Part shown: one piece after another, positions 1 through 9,026 of the stretch
Position numbering within the stretch: position 1 is the first letter of the stretch
Layout of the letters: each line of letters begins with the position of its first letter
Assembly: GCA_017409475.1 (NCBI GenBank)
Contig: JAFQSP010000010.1
Span: 49,695-113,694, forward strand
Length of the DNA: 64,000 bases
Direction: 5' to 3'
Source: Clostridia bacterium
Lineage (GTDB): Bacteria > Bacillota > Clostridia > Oscillospirales > Acutalibacteraceae
Position numbers and translations under genes: made by a program
Notes under the pieces: generated by a model
Seen by the model: the letters and a program-made list of their open reading frames with translations, nothing else
The model's database searches: none
What the model was told of the DNA's origin: nothing

Positions 1-2084
1 GTGAAATTATTCTTTGCGGAAACGTGCCCCAGTCGGTTTGCGACTATATCGAGCATCGAATCGGTTGCCGAAGCGAACATGTTGACGATGGTTATGCCGA
101 TTTAGCTAACGCAAAGGAGCGCACCGAAACCCATTTTAATATGACCGTTTCAGCTCTCGGTATACCGGGAGATTCTGCGCTGATGGCTATAGGAGCTACC
201 CTCGAATACCTTTATTTAACGCAAAAAAGCGGACTCGAAGGAATTAATGATATAAATGTTTATTCCGATGACCAGTATATGAAGCTCGACATTTCGACAA
301 GGGCGAACTTGGAGCTTATCGAGACAATGCGAGGACACGAGCATAGAGGCTCACTTCTTTGGGTGCTTGATAAGACCGAAACTGCTATGGGAAAGCGTCT
401 CATCCGTAGCTGGATTGAGCAGCCGCTTATCAATTTGGCTCAAATTACCTCGCGTCAAAATGGCGTGGCCGAGCTTTATTCCGATTCAGTGCTGCGAGGT
501 GAGCTTGCGGCTGCAATGGACGGAATTTACGATATTCGCCGCCTTATGACAAGGGTGCTTCACGGTACAGCCAATCCCCGTGAAATTCGTTCACTCGCAT
601 ATACAATCAGCCGTTTGCCGCAAATTAAGGAGATTATCTCGCCGTGTAAGAGCCGAATTATCCGCGAAATTAATAACGATATCGGCGAGCATAAGGACAT
701 TCTCGACCTTGTAAATCGAGCCATTGTTGACGAGCCGCCAATTTCCTTAAAGGACGGCGACGTTATCCGCGAGGGTTACAACGAGGAGGTCGATTCGCTC
801 CGCCTTATCCGAAAGGACGGACACGGCTTTATTGCAAAAATTGAGGCGGAGGAAAGAGAGCGCACGGGAATCAAAAATCTCCGCATTAAATATAACAAGG
901 TTTTCGGCTATTACATAGAGGTTACCAATAGCTACAAGGAGCTTGTGCCCCCCGAATATATCCGAAAGCAAACTACAGTAAATTCCGAAAGATATATTAC
1001 CGAATCGCTGAAAATTCAGGAAAGCCGAGTGCTCGGCGCTCAGGAGCGACTTGTTCGTCTCGAAGGTGAGCTTTTTGACGAGGTAAAGGCAACGGTAGCA
1101 AAGGATTTAGAGGCGCTTCAGCGCACCGCTGATGCAATCGGACGGCTCGATGCCCTCTATTCACTTGCAAAGGTAGCGGCAAATAATAATTACGTTTGCC
1201 CGACCATAAATACAAACGGCGTTATAAACATCCGCGAGGGGCGTCATCCCGTAGTCGAAGCGATAAACAAGGCGCCCTTTGTGCCGAATGACACCCTGCT
1301 CGATAATGGAAATAATCTCTGCGCCGTTATTACAGGGCCTAATATGGCGGGTAAATCAACCTATATGCGTCAGGTTGCCGTCATTACACTCATGGCGCAA
1401 ATCGGCTCATTCGTACCTGCCGAAAGTGCAGATGTTTCTATTTGCGACGCTATTTTTACTCGTGTAGGTGCGTCCGATGACCTTTCAAGCGGCCAGTCAA
1501 CCTTTATGGTCGAAATGAGCGAGGTTGCCCATATCCTGCGAAACGCTACGAAGGATAGCCTTATCGTCTTTGACGAAATTGGACGTGGCACCTCAACCTT
1601 TGACGGAATGGCAATAGCTCAAGCGGTGCTCGAATTTGTATGCGACCGCAAGCGAATCGGAGCAAAGACACTTTTTGCCACCCACTATCACGAACTAACC
1701 CAAATGGAAAATACCATCAGCGGCGTTATTAATTACAATACATCGGTAAAAAAACGCGGCGATGATATAACCTTTTTACGAAAAATTGTAAGGGGAGCTG
1801 CCGATGGAAGCTACGGCATCGAGGTATCAAAGCTTGCAGGACTGCCCGATTCGGTTATAAGGAATGCAAAGAAAATACTCACCGAGCTCGAACAGGGTGA
1901 CGGAAATTCACACGAAATTCGCTATGTTAATCAGCCCGCTGAATTCGATGACCAGCTGAGGTTCGATTCGCACGAATCGGACGAGCTTATAAACGAGATG
2001 AAAATGCTCGATGTTAATGTCCTCACTCCGATTGAGGCAATGCAAAAGCTGTACGAGCTTGTAAACAAGGCGAAAAATATCTAA
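1..2084 (+). CDS. mutS: DNA mismatch repair protein MutS (5' end missing)
   Basis: MutS dimers find mismatches and insertion/deletion loops in DNA and recruit MutL using ATP. The reading frame is open from base 3 to the stop, so the gene starts before the window. About 690 residues are visible against roughly 850-900 for the family, so the mismatch-binding N-terminal domain and part of the connector are outside. Visible parts are the lever/clamp region, then the ATPase domain with Walker A GPNMAGKST (about residue 437 counted from base 24) and Walker B SLIVFDEIGRGTS (about 511), and a dimerisation tail. QLRF near the C-terminus resembles a beta-clamp-binding motif. A GTG at 24 is only an internal codon. 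mutL follows after 31 bases, so the two are probably co-transcribed. Confidence 0.97.
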   Translation, partial: EIILCGNVPQSVCDYIEHRIGCRSEHVDDGYADLANAKERTETHFNMTVSALGIPGDSALMAIGATLEYLYLTQKSGLEGINDINVYSDDQYMKLDISTRANLELIETMRGHEHRGSLLWVLDKTETAMGKRLIRSWIEQPLINLAQITSRQNGVAELYSDSVLRGELAAAMDGIYDIRRLMTRVLHGTANPREIRSLAYTISRLPQIKEIISPCKSRIIREINNDIGEHKDILDLVNRAIVDEPPISLKDGDVIREGYNEEVDSLRLIRKDGHGFIAKIEAEERERTGIKNLRIKYNKVFGYYIEVTNSYKELVPPEYIRKQTTVNSERYITESLKIQESRVLGAQERLVRLEGELFDEVKATVAKDLEALQRTADAIGRLDALYSLAKVAANNNYVCPTINTNGVINIREGRHPVVEAINKAPFVPNDTLLDNGNNLCAVITGPNMAGKSTYMRQVAVITLMAQIGSFVPAESADVSICDAIFTRVGASDDLSSGQSTFMVEMSEVAHILRNATKDSLIVFDEIGRGTSTFDGMAIAQAVLEFVCDRKRIGAKTLFATHYHELTQMENTISGVINYNTSVKKRGDDITFLRKIVRGAADGSYGIEVSKLAGLPDSVIRNAKKILTELEQGDGNSHEIRYVNQPAEFDDQLRFDSHESDELINEMKMLDVNVLTPIEAMQKLYELVNKAKNI

Positions 2085-2115
2085 TTCTAATATAAAATAA
2101 GGGAGGTTATGCCAT

Positions 2116-4137
2116 ATGCCGAAAATTAAGGTGCTCGACCGTCAGGTTGCCGAGCTGATAGCGGCCGGCGAGGTTGTAGAAAGACCTGCTTCGGTAATAA
2201 AGGAGCTTGTCGAAAATTCAATAGATGCCGGCGCAACTCAAATAACTGTCGAAATTCAAAACGGCGGTATAACCTTTATGCGCGTGACCGACAATGGTTG
2301 CGGAATTTCTCGCGAGGATATAAAAACTGCATTCTTGCGCCACGCAACCAGCAAGGTGGATAAGGTTGACGACCTTGAAAGTATTGCAACCCTCGGTTTT
2401 CGTGGTGAGGCTCTCGCGTCGATTGCAGCAGTTGCAAGGGTTGAGCTGCTCACCTGTAAAAAGGGTGAAACCGGCTCGAAATATGCCATCAGCGGTGGAG
2501 AAGAGGAGTTTATCGAGGACGCCGGCTGTCCCGTCGGTACGACGATAATTGTCAGAGATTTGTTCTTTAACACCCCGGCACGAATGAAATTTCTTAAAAA
2601 GGACGTCAGTGAGGCTAACGCGGTCGCAGGAGTAATTGATAAAATTGCCCTCTCTCATCCCGAAATTTCATTCCGCTTTATCCGCGACGGAAAGAATACA
2701 CTTACCACACCCGGCGACAATGACCTAAAAGCTACTGTTTACGCTGTTTTTGGCCGTGAATTTGCCAATTCGCTTATAAAGGTTGATTATGCCTTTAATA
2801 ATATGTCGGTCAGCGGTTTTGTCGGCTCTCCTTTATCCGCAAGGGCGAATCGAAATATGCAGCATTTTTACATCAACGGAAGATATATAAAGTCAAAGAA
2901 TTTGATGGCGGCGCTCGAACAGGCATGTAAAAATTCGGTTATGGTAGGAAAGTTTCCTTCCTGCGTGCTTAATTTGTCAATTCCGTTTAATTTAGTTGAC
3001 ATAAATGTCAGTCCGTCTAAAACGGAAGCACGTTTTGCCGACGAAAGAGCCGTATTTAATATTGTATATTATGCGGTAAAATCCGCTTTAACAGAGGGAG
3101 ATAATCGCCCTGAAATAAAAACTCATCGAATCATACCTAACGCTATCCAAGGGGAACAAATTAGTTTACATAAAACTGAAGCTGAAACAAAACAAATCAG
3201 TATAATTGATAACCCTCTTAATAATTTTGAACCGGAAAAATCAAGCCAACCGCAATCATTTTCATCGGCTTATATCAACGACACCGATTTTGCTAGCAAT
3301 ACAATCAATCTTGCTCCAAAATCATCGGCATCGGATGAACAGCCGCTTGTAATGAGGAGCGAGCCGGTTGTAAAATACAGCGCATCACTCGGAAAGAAAA
3401 ACATTGACGTTTTCTACGCTGACGAGGATGAGATAAAGGAAATCTCAGCCCAGCCCATTCAACACCAAAATGATGATTCTGGCGAGCGCGACCAATCCAC
3501 TGAAACGGTCGCCGAGCCGACTACACCTCAAGTTTTGGCTGCCGAATCAGCAGCTGACAACGACACCGACCTTCCTGAAATTCGTATAATCGGTGAGGCG
3601 TTTACCACCTATATATTGGCTGAATACGGCGATTCGGTCGTGTTTATCGACAAGCACGCCGCCCATGAGCGCATTCTTTTCGAAAAAATTAAGCGGAGCG
3701 AACACGATAGTCAAATGCTGCTCGAACCGATAGCTGTCCCTCTTGCAAAGGAGGAATATGCCGCAATTCTCGACAATATCGACCTGATTATTCGCACAGG
3801 ATTTGATATTGAGGACTTTGGCGCATCGTCGGTAATTGTTCGTGCAGTGCCCACTGTTTTGGTCGGCGAGGATATAAAAAATCTCGTTTACGAAATGGCG
3901 GGAGGCTTCACCGATAATAAAAATTCGGTCGAAATTGAAAAGCTTGATTGGCTTTATCATAATATTGCCTGCCGTGCCGCGATAAAGGCGGGCTTACGCT
4001 CGAATCCTGCCGAAATGGCGGCTCTTGCCGAGCGAATTATTCGTTACGATGATATAAAATACTGTCCTCACGGACGACCGGTTGCCTTCATACTCACTAA
4101 AAAGGAGCTTGAAAAACAGTTTGGACGCCTTCAATAA
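2116..4137 (+). CDS. mutL: DNA mismatch repair endonuclease MutL
   Basis: MutL couples mismatch recognition by MutS to strand removal. The N-terminal GHKL ATPase shows ELVENSIDAGA, DNGCGIS and TLGFRGEAL (residues about 35-100). A linker rich in Ser, Glu and Gln spans roughly 335-480, and the C-terminal domain holds DKHAAHERILFE, which fits the endonuclease metal motif DxHA(x)2E(x)4E. ACRAAIKAG and CPHGRP also match the conserved C-terminal metal-site motifs. It is therefore the nicking type of MutL, as expected for bacteria without MutH. The ATG follows GGGAGG. The 3' end overlaps the proposed miaA start by 17 bases, pointing to translational coupling. Confidence 0.97.
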   Translation: MPKIKVLDRQVAELIAAGEVVERPASVIKELVENSIDAGATQITVEIQNGGITFMRVTDNGCGISREDIKTAFLRHATSKVDKVDDLESIATLGFRGEALASIAAVARVELLTCKKGETGSKYAISGGEEEFIEDAGCPVGTTIIVRDLFFNTPARMKFLKKDVSEANAVAGVIDKIALSHPEISFRFIRDGKNTLTTPGDNDLKATVYAVFGREFANSLIKVDYAFNNMSVSGFVGSPLSARANRNMQHFYINGRYIKSKNLMAALEQACKNSVMVGKFPSCVLNLSIPFNLVDINVSPSKTEARFADERAVFNIVYYAVKSALTEGDNRPEIKTHRIIPNAIQGEQISLHKTEAETKQISIIDNPLNNFEPEKSSQPQSFSSAYINDTDFASNTINLAPKSSASDEQPLVMRSEPVVKYSASLGKKNIDVFYADEDEIKEISAQPIQHQNDDSGERDQSTETVAEPTTPQVLAAESAADNDTDLPEIRIIGEAFTTYILAEYGDSVVFIDKHAAHERILFEKIKRSEHDSQMLLEPIAVPLAKEEYAAILDNIDLIIRTGFDIEDFGASSVIVRAVPTVLVGEDIKNLVYEMAGGFTDNKNSVEIEKLDWLYHNIACRAAIKAGLRSNPAEMAALAERIIRYDDIKYCPHGRPVAFILTKKELEKQFGRLQ

Positions 4138-5083
4138 AAAAATACCGCTGATTGCGGTTGTCGGCCCCACTGCATCGGGAAAAACGGCACTTGGAGTTGA
4201 AATAGCCCGTCTGCTTAACGGCGAGGTTGTTTCCTGCGACTCGATGCAGATTTATAAGGGAATGGATATTGCATCGGCAAAACCGACAGCCGACGAAATG
4301 AAGGGGATACCCCATCATATGATTGGCATAGCTGAAATGAGTGAGAGTTATTCGGTTGCCCGTTATGTTGACGAGGCGAAAAAGGTAATTGCCGATATTC
4401 ACAGCCGAAATAAAATGCCGATTTTGGTTGGCGGTACGGGGCTTTATTTTTCGTCACTCGTCGATAATCTCACCTTTTTCAAGGAGGAAGATGCCTCCGA
4501 GCTTAGAGCCAAGCTTACCGAAGAAGCTGAAAAAATCGGCAATGAGGCTATGCTCGAAAAGCTACGCGAAATCGACCCCGAATATGCCGAAACCTTACAC
4601 CCAAACAATTTAAAGCGTGTGATACGTGCATTAGAGGTTTATTATTCAAGCGGAGTTACCATGACCGAACAGCAACGTCGGTCGAGGAAAAAACCGTCAG
4701 AATATGACCTCACCGCCATTGGTATTCGGTTCGAAAACCGTGAATATTTATACGAAAGAATAAACAAGCGTGTCGATATAATGCTCGAAAACGGATTGCT
4801 TGACGAGGCGAAAGAATCGTTATCCGACGAATTGGCTACGTCAGCTCAGGCAATCGGGCACAAGGAGTTTATCCCGTTTTTAAAGGGTGAATGTACCCTC
4901 GACGAAGCGGTGGAAAGCTTAAAACGCGAGACGCGACGCTACGCAAAGCGTCAAATGACATGGTTCAATCGGGATGAAAGAATTAACTGGATAACCGCCG
5001 ATGGAGCCGATTTAAAAAAAATATTAGAAAATTCAATTAAAATACTGGAAATAAATGGTAAATATGGTATAATAGCCGAGTAA
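4121..5083 (+). CDS. miaA: tRNA dimethylallyltransferase MiaA
   Basis: MiaA transfers a dimethylallyl group to A37 of tRNAs that read UNN codons. The protein begins with the P-loop GPTASGKT, followed by SCDSMQIYKGMDIASAKP, HHMIG and GGTGLYF, all family hallmarks. I chose the TTG at 4121 (MDAFNKKIPLIAVVG...) because AAAGGAG lies about 13 bases upstream at 4101-4107 and the protein then starts just before the P-loop, as is usual. TTG codons at 4082 and 4109 are possible but worse placed relative to the SD. It overlaps mutL. Length (about 320 aa) is normal. The miaA-hfq order is widely conserved. Confidence 0.94.
   Translation: MDAFNKKIPLIAVVGPTASGKTALGVEIARLLNGEVVSCDSMQIYKGMDIASAKPTADEMKGIPHHMIGIAEMSESYSVARYVDEAKKVIADIHSRNKMPILVGGTGLYFSSLVDNLTFFKEEDASELRAKLTEEAEKIGNEAMLEKLREIDPEYAETLHPNNLKRVIRALEVYYSSGVTMTEQQRRSRKKPSEYDLTAIGIRFENREYLYERINKRVDIMLENGLLDEAKESLSDELATSAQAIGHKEFIPFLKGECTLDEAVESLKRETRRYAKRQMTWFNRDERINWITADGADLKKILENSIKILEINGKYGIIAE
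5068..5073 (+). promoter_or_regulatory. Possible extended -10 promoter for hfq
   Basis: TATAAT at 5068-5073 is preceded by TG at -15/-14 (TGG-TATAAT), an extended -10 arrangement. The matching -35 (CTGGAA, 5045-5050) is poor. It lies inside the last codons of miaA and would give hfq an mRNA leader of roughly 95 bases containing the hairpin at 5119-5164. Its use is inferred. Confidence 0.4.
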
Positions 5084-5118
5084 GCATCCGAATCATAACA
5101 ATCGGGTGGCGGCTTTTA

Positions 5119-5164
5119 TCCTTCTCGCACGGGAAAACGTCGTATGAAAAAGTGCGAAGAAGGA
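5119..5164 (+). promoter_or_regulatory. Leader hairpin covering the hfq ribosome-binding site
   Basis: TCCTTCTCGCAC (5119-5130) is complementary to GTGCGAAGAAGGA (5152-5164): 12 base pairs with one bulged A and a 21-base loop. The 3' arm contains the AAGGA of the hfq SD (AAGGAG, 5160-5165; start codon 5175). When folded, the stem would hide the SD from the ribosome. There is no T-run after it, so it is not a terminator. Autoregulation by Hfq is known in E. coli; here it is an inference. Confidence 0.6.
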
Positions 5165-5174
5165 GAAAGAAAAA

Positions 5175-5417
5175 ATGGCAAATATCAATTTACAGAACGT
5201 GTTTTTGAACAAGGCAAGAAAGGAAAAAACAGAGGTCACCGTCTTTCTTGTAAACGGGTTTCAAATTAAGGGAAGAATAATTTCTTTTGACGGATTTACC
5301 GTTTTAATCGATAGCATGGGAAAGCAGAATTTGGTGTACAAGCATGCAATTTCTACCATGCTGCCGTCGGTTAACATAAAATTTGAAACAGAGACTGAAA
5401 TCTCATTGGAAGAATAG
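5175..5417 (+). CDS. hfq: RNA chaperone Hfq
   Basis: Hfq is a hexameric Sm-like RNA-binding protein that helps small RNAs pair with mRNAs. The 80-residue protein matches the short Gram-positive form: [20 protein letters not shown], then the Sm1 segment ending in [17 protein letters not shown], and the Sm2 segment [15 protein letters not shown] with the YKHAIS signature that lines the proximal RNA-binding pore. It lacks the long E. coli C-terminal tail. The start is ATG after AAGGAG. It lies directly behind miaA. Confidence 0.96.
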   Translation: MANINLQNVFLNKARKEKTEVTVFLVNGFQIKGRIISFDGFTVLIDSMGKQNLVYKHAISTMLPSVNIKFETETEISLEE

Positions 5418-5448
5418 AAAATTAAGTATAGGAGCTGACGGAAAACAT

Positions 5449-6654
5449 ATGAAGTTTAATTATACAAAGATACTGGCTACATCTGCCGGAATTCTTATGA
5501 TTGTCTATCTTTTGTACCAAACGGTTTTTGCTTCGCTCAGCTCCATAAAAACTGAAACGGCAATAGACTATACTGCCGAAGAAATTATCAAGACCGAGGG
5601 TTACATAATACGTGACGAAACGGTTATTACCTGCAATGATGCTGTCGGCGGCGTATTAAGCTACGAGATAGCCGACGGAAGCCGCGTATCAAAGGGCGGT
5701 ACGGTTGCAGGAATTTATAATAGCGAGAATGACGTTGAGATAAAGGCGCAGATAGCCGCCCTTGATAAGCAGATAAAAAATCTTTCCGGCATTTGCAATA
5801 TGGACATGAGCAATGTTACAAATCTTGACCAGGTTGACGGCCAAATTGATGAAAGTCTTATTGAACTTTTGGACAGCGTTGCCGACGGAGATTATAGCAA
5901 GCTTGCTACCAATTCCGATGAATACCTTACGTTACTTAATAAGCGCCTTGTCGCAATTGGCGCCGAAACTGATTTTTACGACCGCCTTTCGCGACTCAAT
6001 ACGCAAAAATCGGCGCTTGAATCCCGACTTGGTACGGCAAAAACTGTTGTTTCCGAAAAGGCGGGTTACTTCGTTTCGTCGGTTGACGGATACGAAAATG
6101 TGCTTACGAGCGACAGTATTGAAACCCTTACAAATGCCGACCTTGAAGGCATAAAGCCGAATGAACAAACCGATAAAACAATTATAGGAAAAACGGTTGA
6201 CAGCGTTGATTGGTATATTGCGACCAGCCTTTCATTCGAGGAATCGCTTAAATTTACCGAGGGTCAGTCGCTGACTATACGCGTGCCTCTTCAAAAATTA
6301 ATTGAGCTGCCCGTAAAGGTGCATAAGATAAATCGTGATGCCGCTACCGGCCAAACGGTCATAGTTTTCCGTTGCAGATATATGAGCGGTGAGCTTTCAC
6401 TTATCAGAACCCAGCCGATTTCGATAGTTCTCAGTAGCGTTGACGGACTTTATGTTCCGAATGATGCGCTCCAAATAATTGACGGTAAGAAGGGCGTTTA
6501 TATCAAAAACGGAAACACGGTTAAATTCATACCGATTGAGGTTGCTTATAACGGAAACGACTTTGTCGTATGTAAAAAGGGTAACGGACTTAGACTCTAT
6601 GACGAACTTGTTGTAAAGGGAAATGATTTATATGACGGAAAAGTTATTAGCTGA
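5449..6654 (+). CDS. HlyD-like single-pass membrane protein
   Basis: A protein of about 400 residues with an N-terminal membrane anchor (about residues 7-28) and an extracytoplasmic body. Residues about 50-95 (GYIIRDETVITCNDAVGGVL, then ADGSRVSKGGTVAGIY) resemble the lipoyl/barrel-sandwich half of membrane-fusion (HlyD/RND adaptor) proteins; a helical hairpin follows, then the second half-motif and a beta-rich C-terminal part. I chose ATG 5449, behind AGGAG at 5430-5434, because it puts the membrane segment at the N-terminus. The stop overlaps ylmE by 23 bases. No transporter ATPase or permease is adjacent, so its partner is unknown. Proteins of this kind often sit before ylmE-sepF in Clostridia. 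Function is unproven. Confidence 0.75.
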   Translation: MKFNYTKILATSAGILMIVYLLYQTVFASLSSIKTETAIDYTAEEIIKTEGYIIRDETVITCNDAVGGVLSYEIADGSRVSKGGTVAGIYNSENDVEIKAQIAALDKQIKNLSGICNMDMSNVTNLDQVDGQIDESLIELLDSVADGDYSKLATNSDEYLTLLNKRLVAIGAETDFYDRLSRLNTQKSALESRLGTAKTVVSEKAGYFVSSVDGYENVLTSDSIETLTNADLEGIKPNEQTDKTIIGKTVDSVDWYIATSLSFEESLKFTEGQSLTIRVPLQKLIELPVKVHKINRDAATGQTVIVFRCRYMSGELSLIRTQPISIVLSSVDGLYVPNDALQIIDGKKGVYIKNGNTVKFIPIEVAYNGNDFVVCKKGNGLRLYDELVVKGNDLYDGKVIS

Positions 6655-7369
6655 AGATATTAAAGAGCGCTGCGAAATTTTTGATGAGAATTTCGCAGAC
6701 ATAACCGAACGAGTTAAAAAAGCGGCGGCACTTTCGGGCAGAAAGGCTGACGAAATTCTGCTTCTTGCCGCAACAAAAACGATACCCGTCGAGGTTATCA
6801 ACCACGCTATAAAAAACGGAATAAAGCTAATTGGCGAAAACAAGGTTCAGGAGCTTTTGTCAAAGATTGACGATTACGACACCTCTGCCGACCGTCATTT
6901 TATCGGCCATTTGCAGACCAATAAGGTTCGTCAGGTGGTGGGTAAGGTGAGCATGATTGAATCGGTTGATTCATCCCGCCTTGCTAACGAAATTTCGCGT
7001 CGAAGTGAGGAAATGGGAATAGTTACCGACATTCTCGTTGAGATAAACATTGGCGGAGAGAAATCAAAATCGGGAATAAATCCCGGAGAAACCGAGTCGT
7101 TTTTAAAGGAAATTTCAGGGCTTAAAGGAATAAAAGTGCAAGGGCTCATGACAATTCCGCCGATTTGCGAAAAAAATGAAGAAATTTTGCGATATTTTAA
7201 GCAAATGAACAATCTATTTGTTGACATTTCGAATAAAAATATAGATAATATAAATATGAAATATTTATCTATGGGAATGTCCGACGATTTTGAGGAGGCA
7301 ATTATTTGCGGAGCAAATATTGTCCGAATCGGAACAAGGCTTTTTGGCCGCCGAAATTACGCGATATGA
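6632..7369 (+). CDS. ylmE: PLP homeostasis protein, YggS/YlmE family
   Basis: Members of this family bind pyridoxal phosphate and act in vitamin B6 and amino-acid homeostasis without known catalysis. The PLP lysine sits in LLAATKTIPV; GENKVQE, HFIGHLQTNK, SMGMSDDFEEAI and IGTRLFG are further family signatures. The fold is an alanine-racemase-like TIM barrel, and about 245 residues is the usual size. I prefer ATG 6632 over ATG 6623 because AAAGGG ends at 6620, giving 11 bases of spacing rather than 2. It overlaps the preceding gene. In Bacillota it is the standard neighbour of sepF and divIVA in the division cluster. Confidence 0.93.
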   Translation: MTEKLLAEDIKERCEIFDENFADITERVKKAAALSGRKADEILLLAATKTIPVEVINHAIKNGIKLIGENKVQELLSKIDDYDTSADRHFIGHLQTNKVRQVVGKVSMIESVDSSRLANEISRRSEEMGIVTDILVEINIGGEKSKSGINPGETESFLKEISGLKGIKVQGLMTIPPICEKNEEILRYFKQMNNLFVDISNKNIDNINMKYLSMGMSDDFEEAIICGANIVRIGTRLFGRRNYAI

Positions 7370-7422
7370 TTCATGGATAATGATTTAATTTTTTTAAAAT
7401 AAAAACGGGGGAGTGTTTTATC

Positions 7423-7872
7423 ATGGGAATAAAGGACAAGCTTTCAGGATTTTTCAGAGCACAGGAGGATGAATACGATAGCTTTTCACCCGATGAATAC
7501 GATTACTATGACGAAGAAGAGGTAGAGGCACCCGCAACATCTTCATACTCAAAGCCTGCTGCCGAAAAATCAAAGGTCGTAAATATGAGAAATCAGGCTC
7601 AGCTTCAGGTTGTACTCGTAAAACCCGAGCGTTTCGAGGATGCACCGTCAATCGCTGACCACCTCAACAGCAAGCATACCGTTGTACTTAATCTTGAAAA
7701 AACACCAAAGGATATTCAGCGCCGCCTTATCGACTTTTTGAGCGGTGTTGCTTATGCAAACAACGGACTTGTAAAGCGCGTTGCCGCAAACACATTTATG
7801 ATTACACCGTACAATGTCGACGTAATGGGCGATATGCTCATTGACGAAATTGATAGCGGAATCTATCGTTAA
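7423..7872 (+). CDS. sepF: Cell division protein SepF
   Basis: SepF ties FtsZ filaments to the membrane and helps septum formation. The protein has the expected three parts: a short amphipathic N-terminal helix (MGIKDKLSGFFRA) that would sit on the membrane, an acidic Tyr/Asp/Glu-rich linker (residues about 16-50), and the C-terminal SepF domain (about 58-149) with LVKPERFEDAPSIADHL, VVLNLEK and RRLIDFLSGVAYA. 149 residues is normal. ATG follows GGGGGAG. It lies between ylmE and divIVA, the classical context. Confidence 0.95.
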   Translation: MGIKDKLSGFFRAQEDEYDSFSPDEYDYYDEEEVEAPATSSYSKPAAEKSKVVNMRNQAQLQVVLVKPERFEDAPSIADHLNSKHTVVLNLEKTPKDIQRRLIDFLSGVAYANNGLVKRVAANTFMITPYNVDVMGDMLIDEIDSGIYR

Positions 7873-7893
7873 CCGAATAAAAATATCGAGTGA

Positions 7894-7930
7894 TCGCATA
7901 CGCCGTCTGAGAAAAGATAGGTGTATGCGA
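7894..7930 (+). other. Inverted repeat between sepF and divIVA
   Basis: TCGCATACGCC (7894-7904) pairs with GGTGTATGCGA (7920-7930): 11 pairs including one G-T, with a 15-base loop. No T-run follows directly, so it does not look like a normal intrinsic terminator. It may stabilise or process the sepF mRNA, or act as a leader element for divIVA (start 7996). Role unknown. Confidence 0.45.
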
Positions 7931-7995
7931 CCATTTGTGCTTTTAAAGATAATCGCAAAAATATCTACTGTCTTAAACATAAGAGGGGGGTTATC

Positions 7996-9000
7996 ATGGT
8001 AACCGCAGACGAAATTAGAAATAAAGAGTTTTCACGTGCGGGAATGAGCGGATACAAAAAAATAGAGGTTGACGTTTTTCTCGATGAAATAGTAAACACG
8101 ATAAATTATTTGACTACAACGGCCGCCGCAAATGAAAAAAAGATAGCCGATTATGAGCTTAAACTTAACGAATACAAGGCTGACGAACAGGCAATTCAGG
8201 CGGCGCTCGTTAACGCAGAACGTGTGAGCGAACAGCTTGTTTCTGAGGCAAGGGTAAAGGCTGACGATACTATTTTTGCCGCAAATGAAAAGGCCGACGA
8301 AATTTTGTCAAAGGCAAAGGCTGAGGCCGAGATAACCATTAGCGAGGCGAAGTTAAAGGCCGAAACGATGGTTTCGGAGGCTCAGCGGCTTTCAAAGGAG
8401 CTTTCGGACACAACCGAAAGGGTTACTCGCGAAAGTATTGAAACAACAAAAGAGAAAACAGAGGCTATGGTTGCTGCCGCAGAAGAAAGTGTAAAAGAAC
8501 AGCAGCAACTTTTTGACGAACTGAAAAAGCAGGTAGCTCTCTTTAAATGTGATATTCTTTCGCAGTTTAATGACCAGATTAATCTCGTGACCGAGATACC
8601 CGATGCGATTGAAATTGAACCCGAAATTGCGGCAGAAATGATCGAAATTTCTCCGACGGAAGAACCCGAAGAGGAAGAGATTGCTGAGAATAACGATATT
8701 GAGCGTATAATCAGCGAAATGCATTCGGCCGAGCAAGAAAAGGTTGACATTGATGCCGAAGTTGAAGAGGCTGAAATAGAAATAGCAGCCGATATTTTGG
8801 TCGAGCAAGATGACCGAAATGACGAAATTGATACTGCCGAACAAAAGGCAACCAGCTTTAAAGTAAACATTGATTTTGACGAGGACGAAATCGAATCGGA
8901 AGAAAATTCCGACGAGGTTGAGGACGATGTTGATATCACGCCCGAAACAAAAAGGGTACAGTACACCTTTGACGGAGAAGTTTCGGAAATATCAGAATGA
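7996..9000 (+). CDS. divIVA: DivIVA-domain cell division protein
   Basis: DivIVA proteins recognise curved membrane at poles and septa and organise division or wall growth. Residues 1-40 (VTADEIRNKEF, then GYKKIEVDVFLDEI) are the lipid-binding DivIVA head. Residues about 35-195 form a long Ala/Glu/Lys-rich coiled coil. Residues about 195-334 are a very acidic tail, which makes the protein (334 aa) much longer than B. subtilis DivIVA. I chose ATG 7996, preceded by GAGGGGGG, over an upstream start without an SD. It follows sepF and precedes ileS as in many Bacillota. A long antisense reading frame across the repetitive coiled coil is a composition artefact. Confidence 0.9.
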   Translation: MVTADEIRNKEFSRAGMSGYKKIEVDVFLDEIVNTINYLTTTAAANEKKIADYELKLNEYKADEQAIQAALVNAERVSEQLVSEARVKADDTIFAANEKADEILSKAKAEAEITISEAKLKAETMVSEAQRLSKELSDTTERVTRESIETTKEKTEAMVAAAEESVKEQQQLFDELKKQVALFKCDILSQFNDQINLVTEIPDAIEIEPEIAAEMIEISPTEEPEEEEIAENNDIERIISEMHSAEQEKVDIDAEVEEAEIEIAADILVEQDDRNDEIDTAEQKATSFKVNIDFDEDEIESEENSDEVEDDVDITPETKRVQYTFDGEVSEISE

Positions 9001-9026
9001 TAAACAGGAAAGGTAGTTAAAACAAA

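Noticed and set aside
8382-8966. Long Ser-rich reading frame on the minus strand (194 codons)
   Set aside because: It is antisense to the repetitive coiled-coil and acidic tail of divIVA and reflects its codon pattern. No SD and no recognisable protein.
9001-9026. Search for a T-box leader before ileS
   Set aside because: Only 26 bases separate divIVA from ileS, too short for a T-box, and no T-box conserved sequence was seen.
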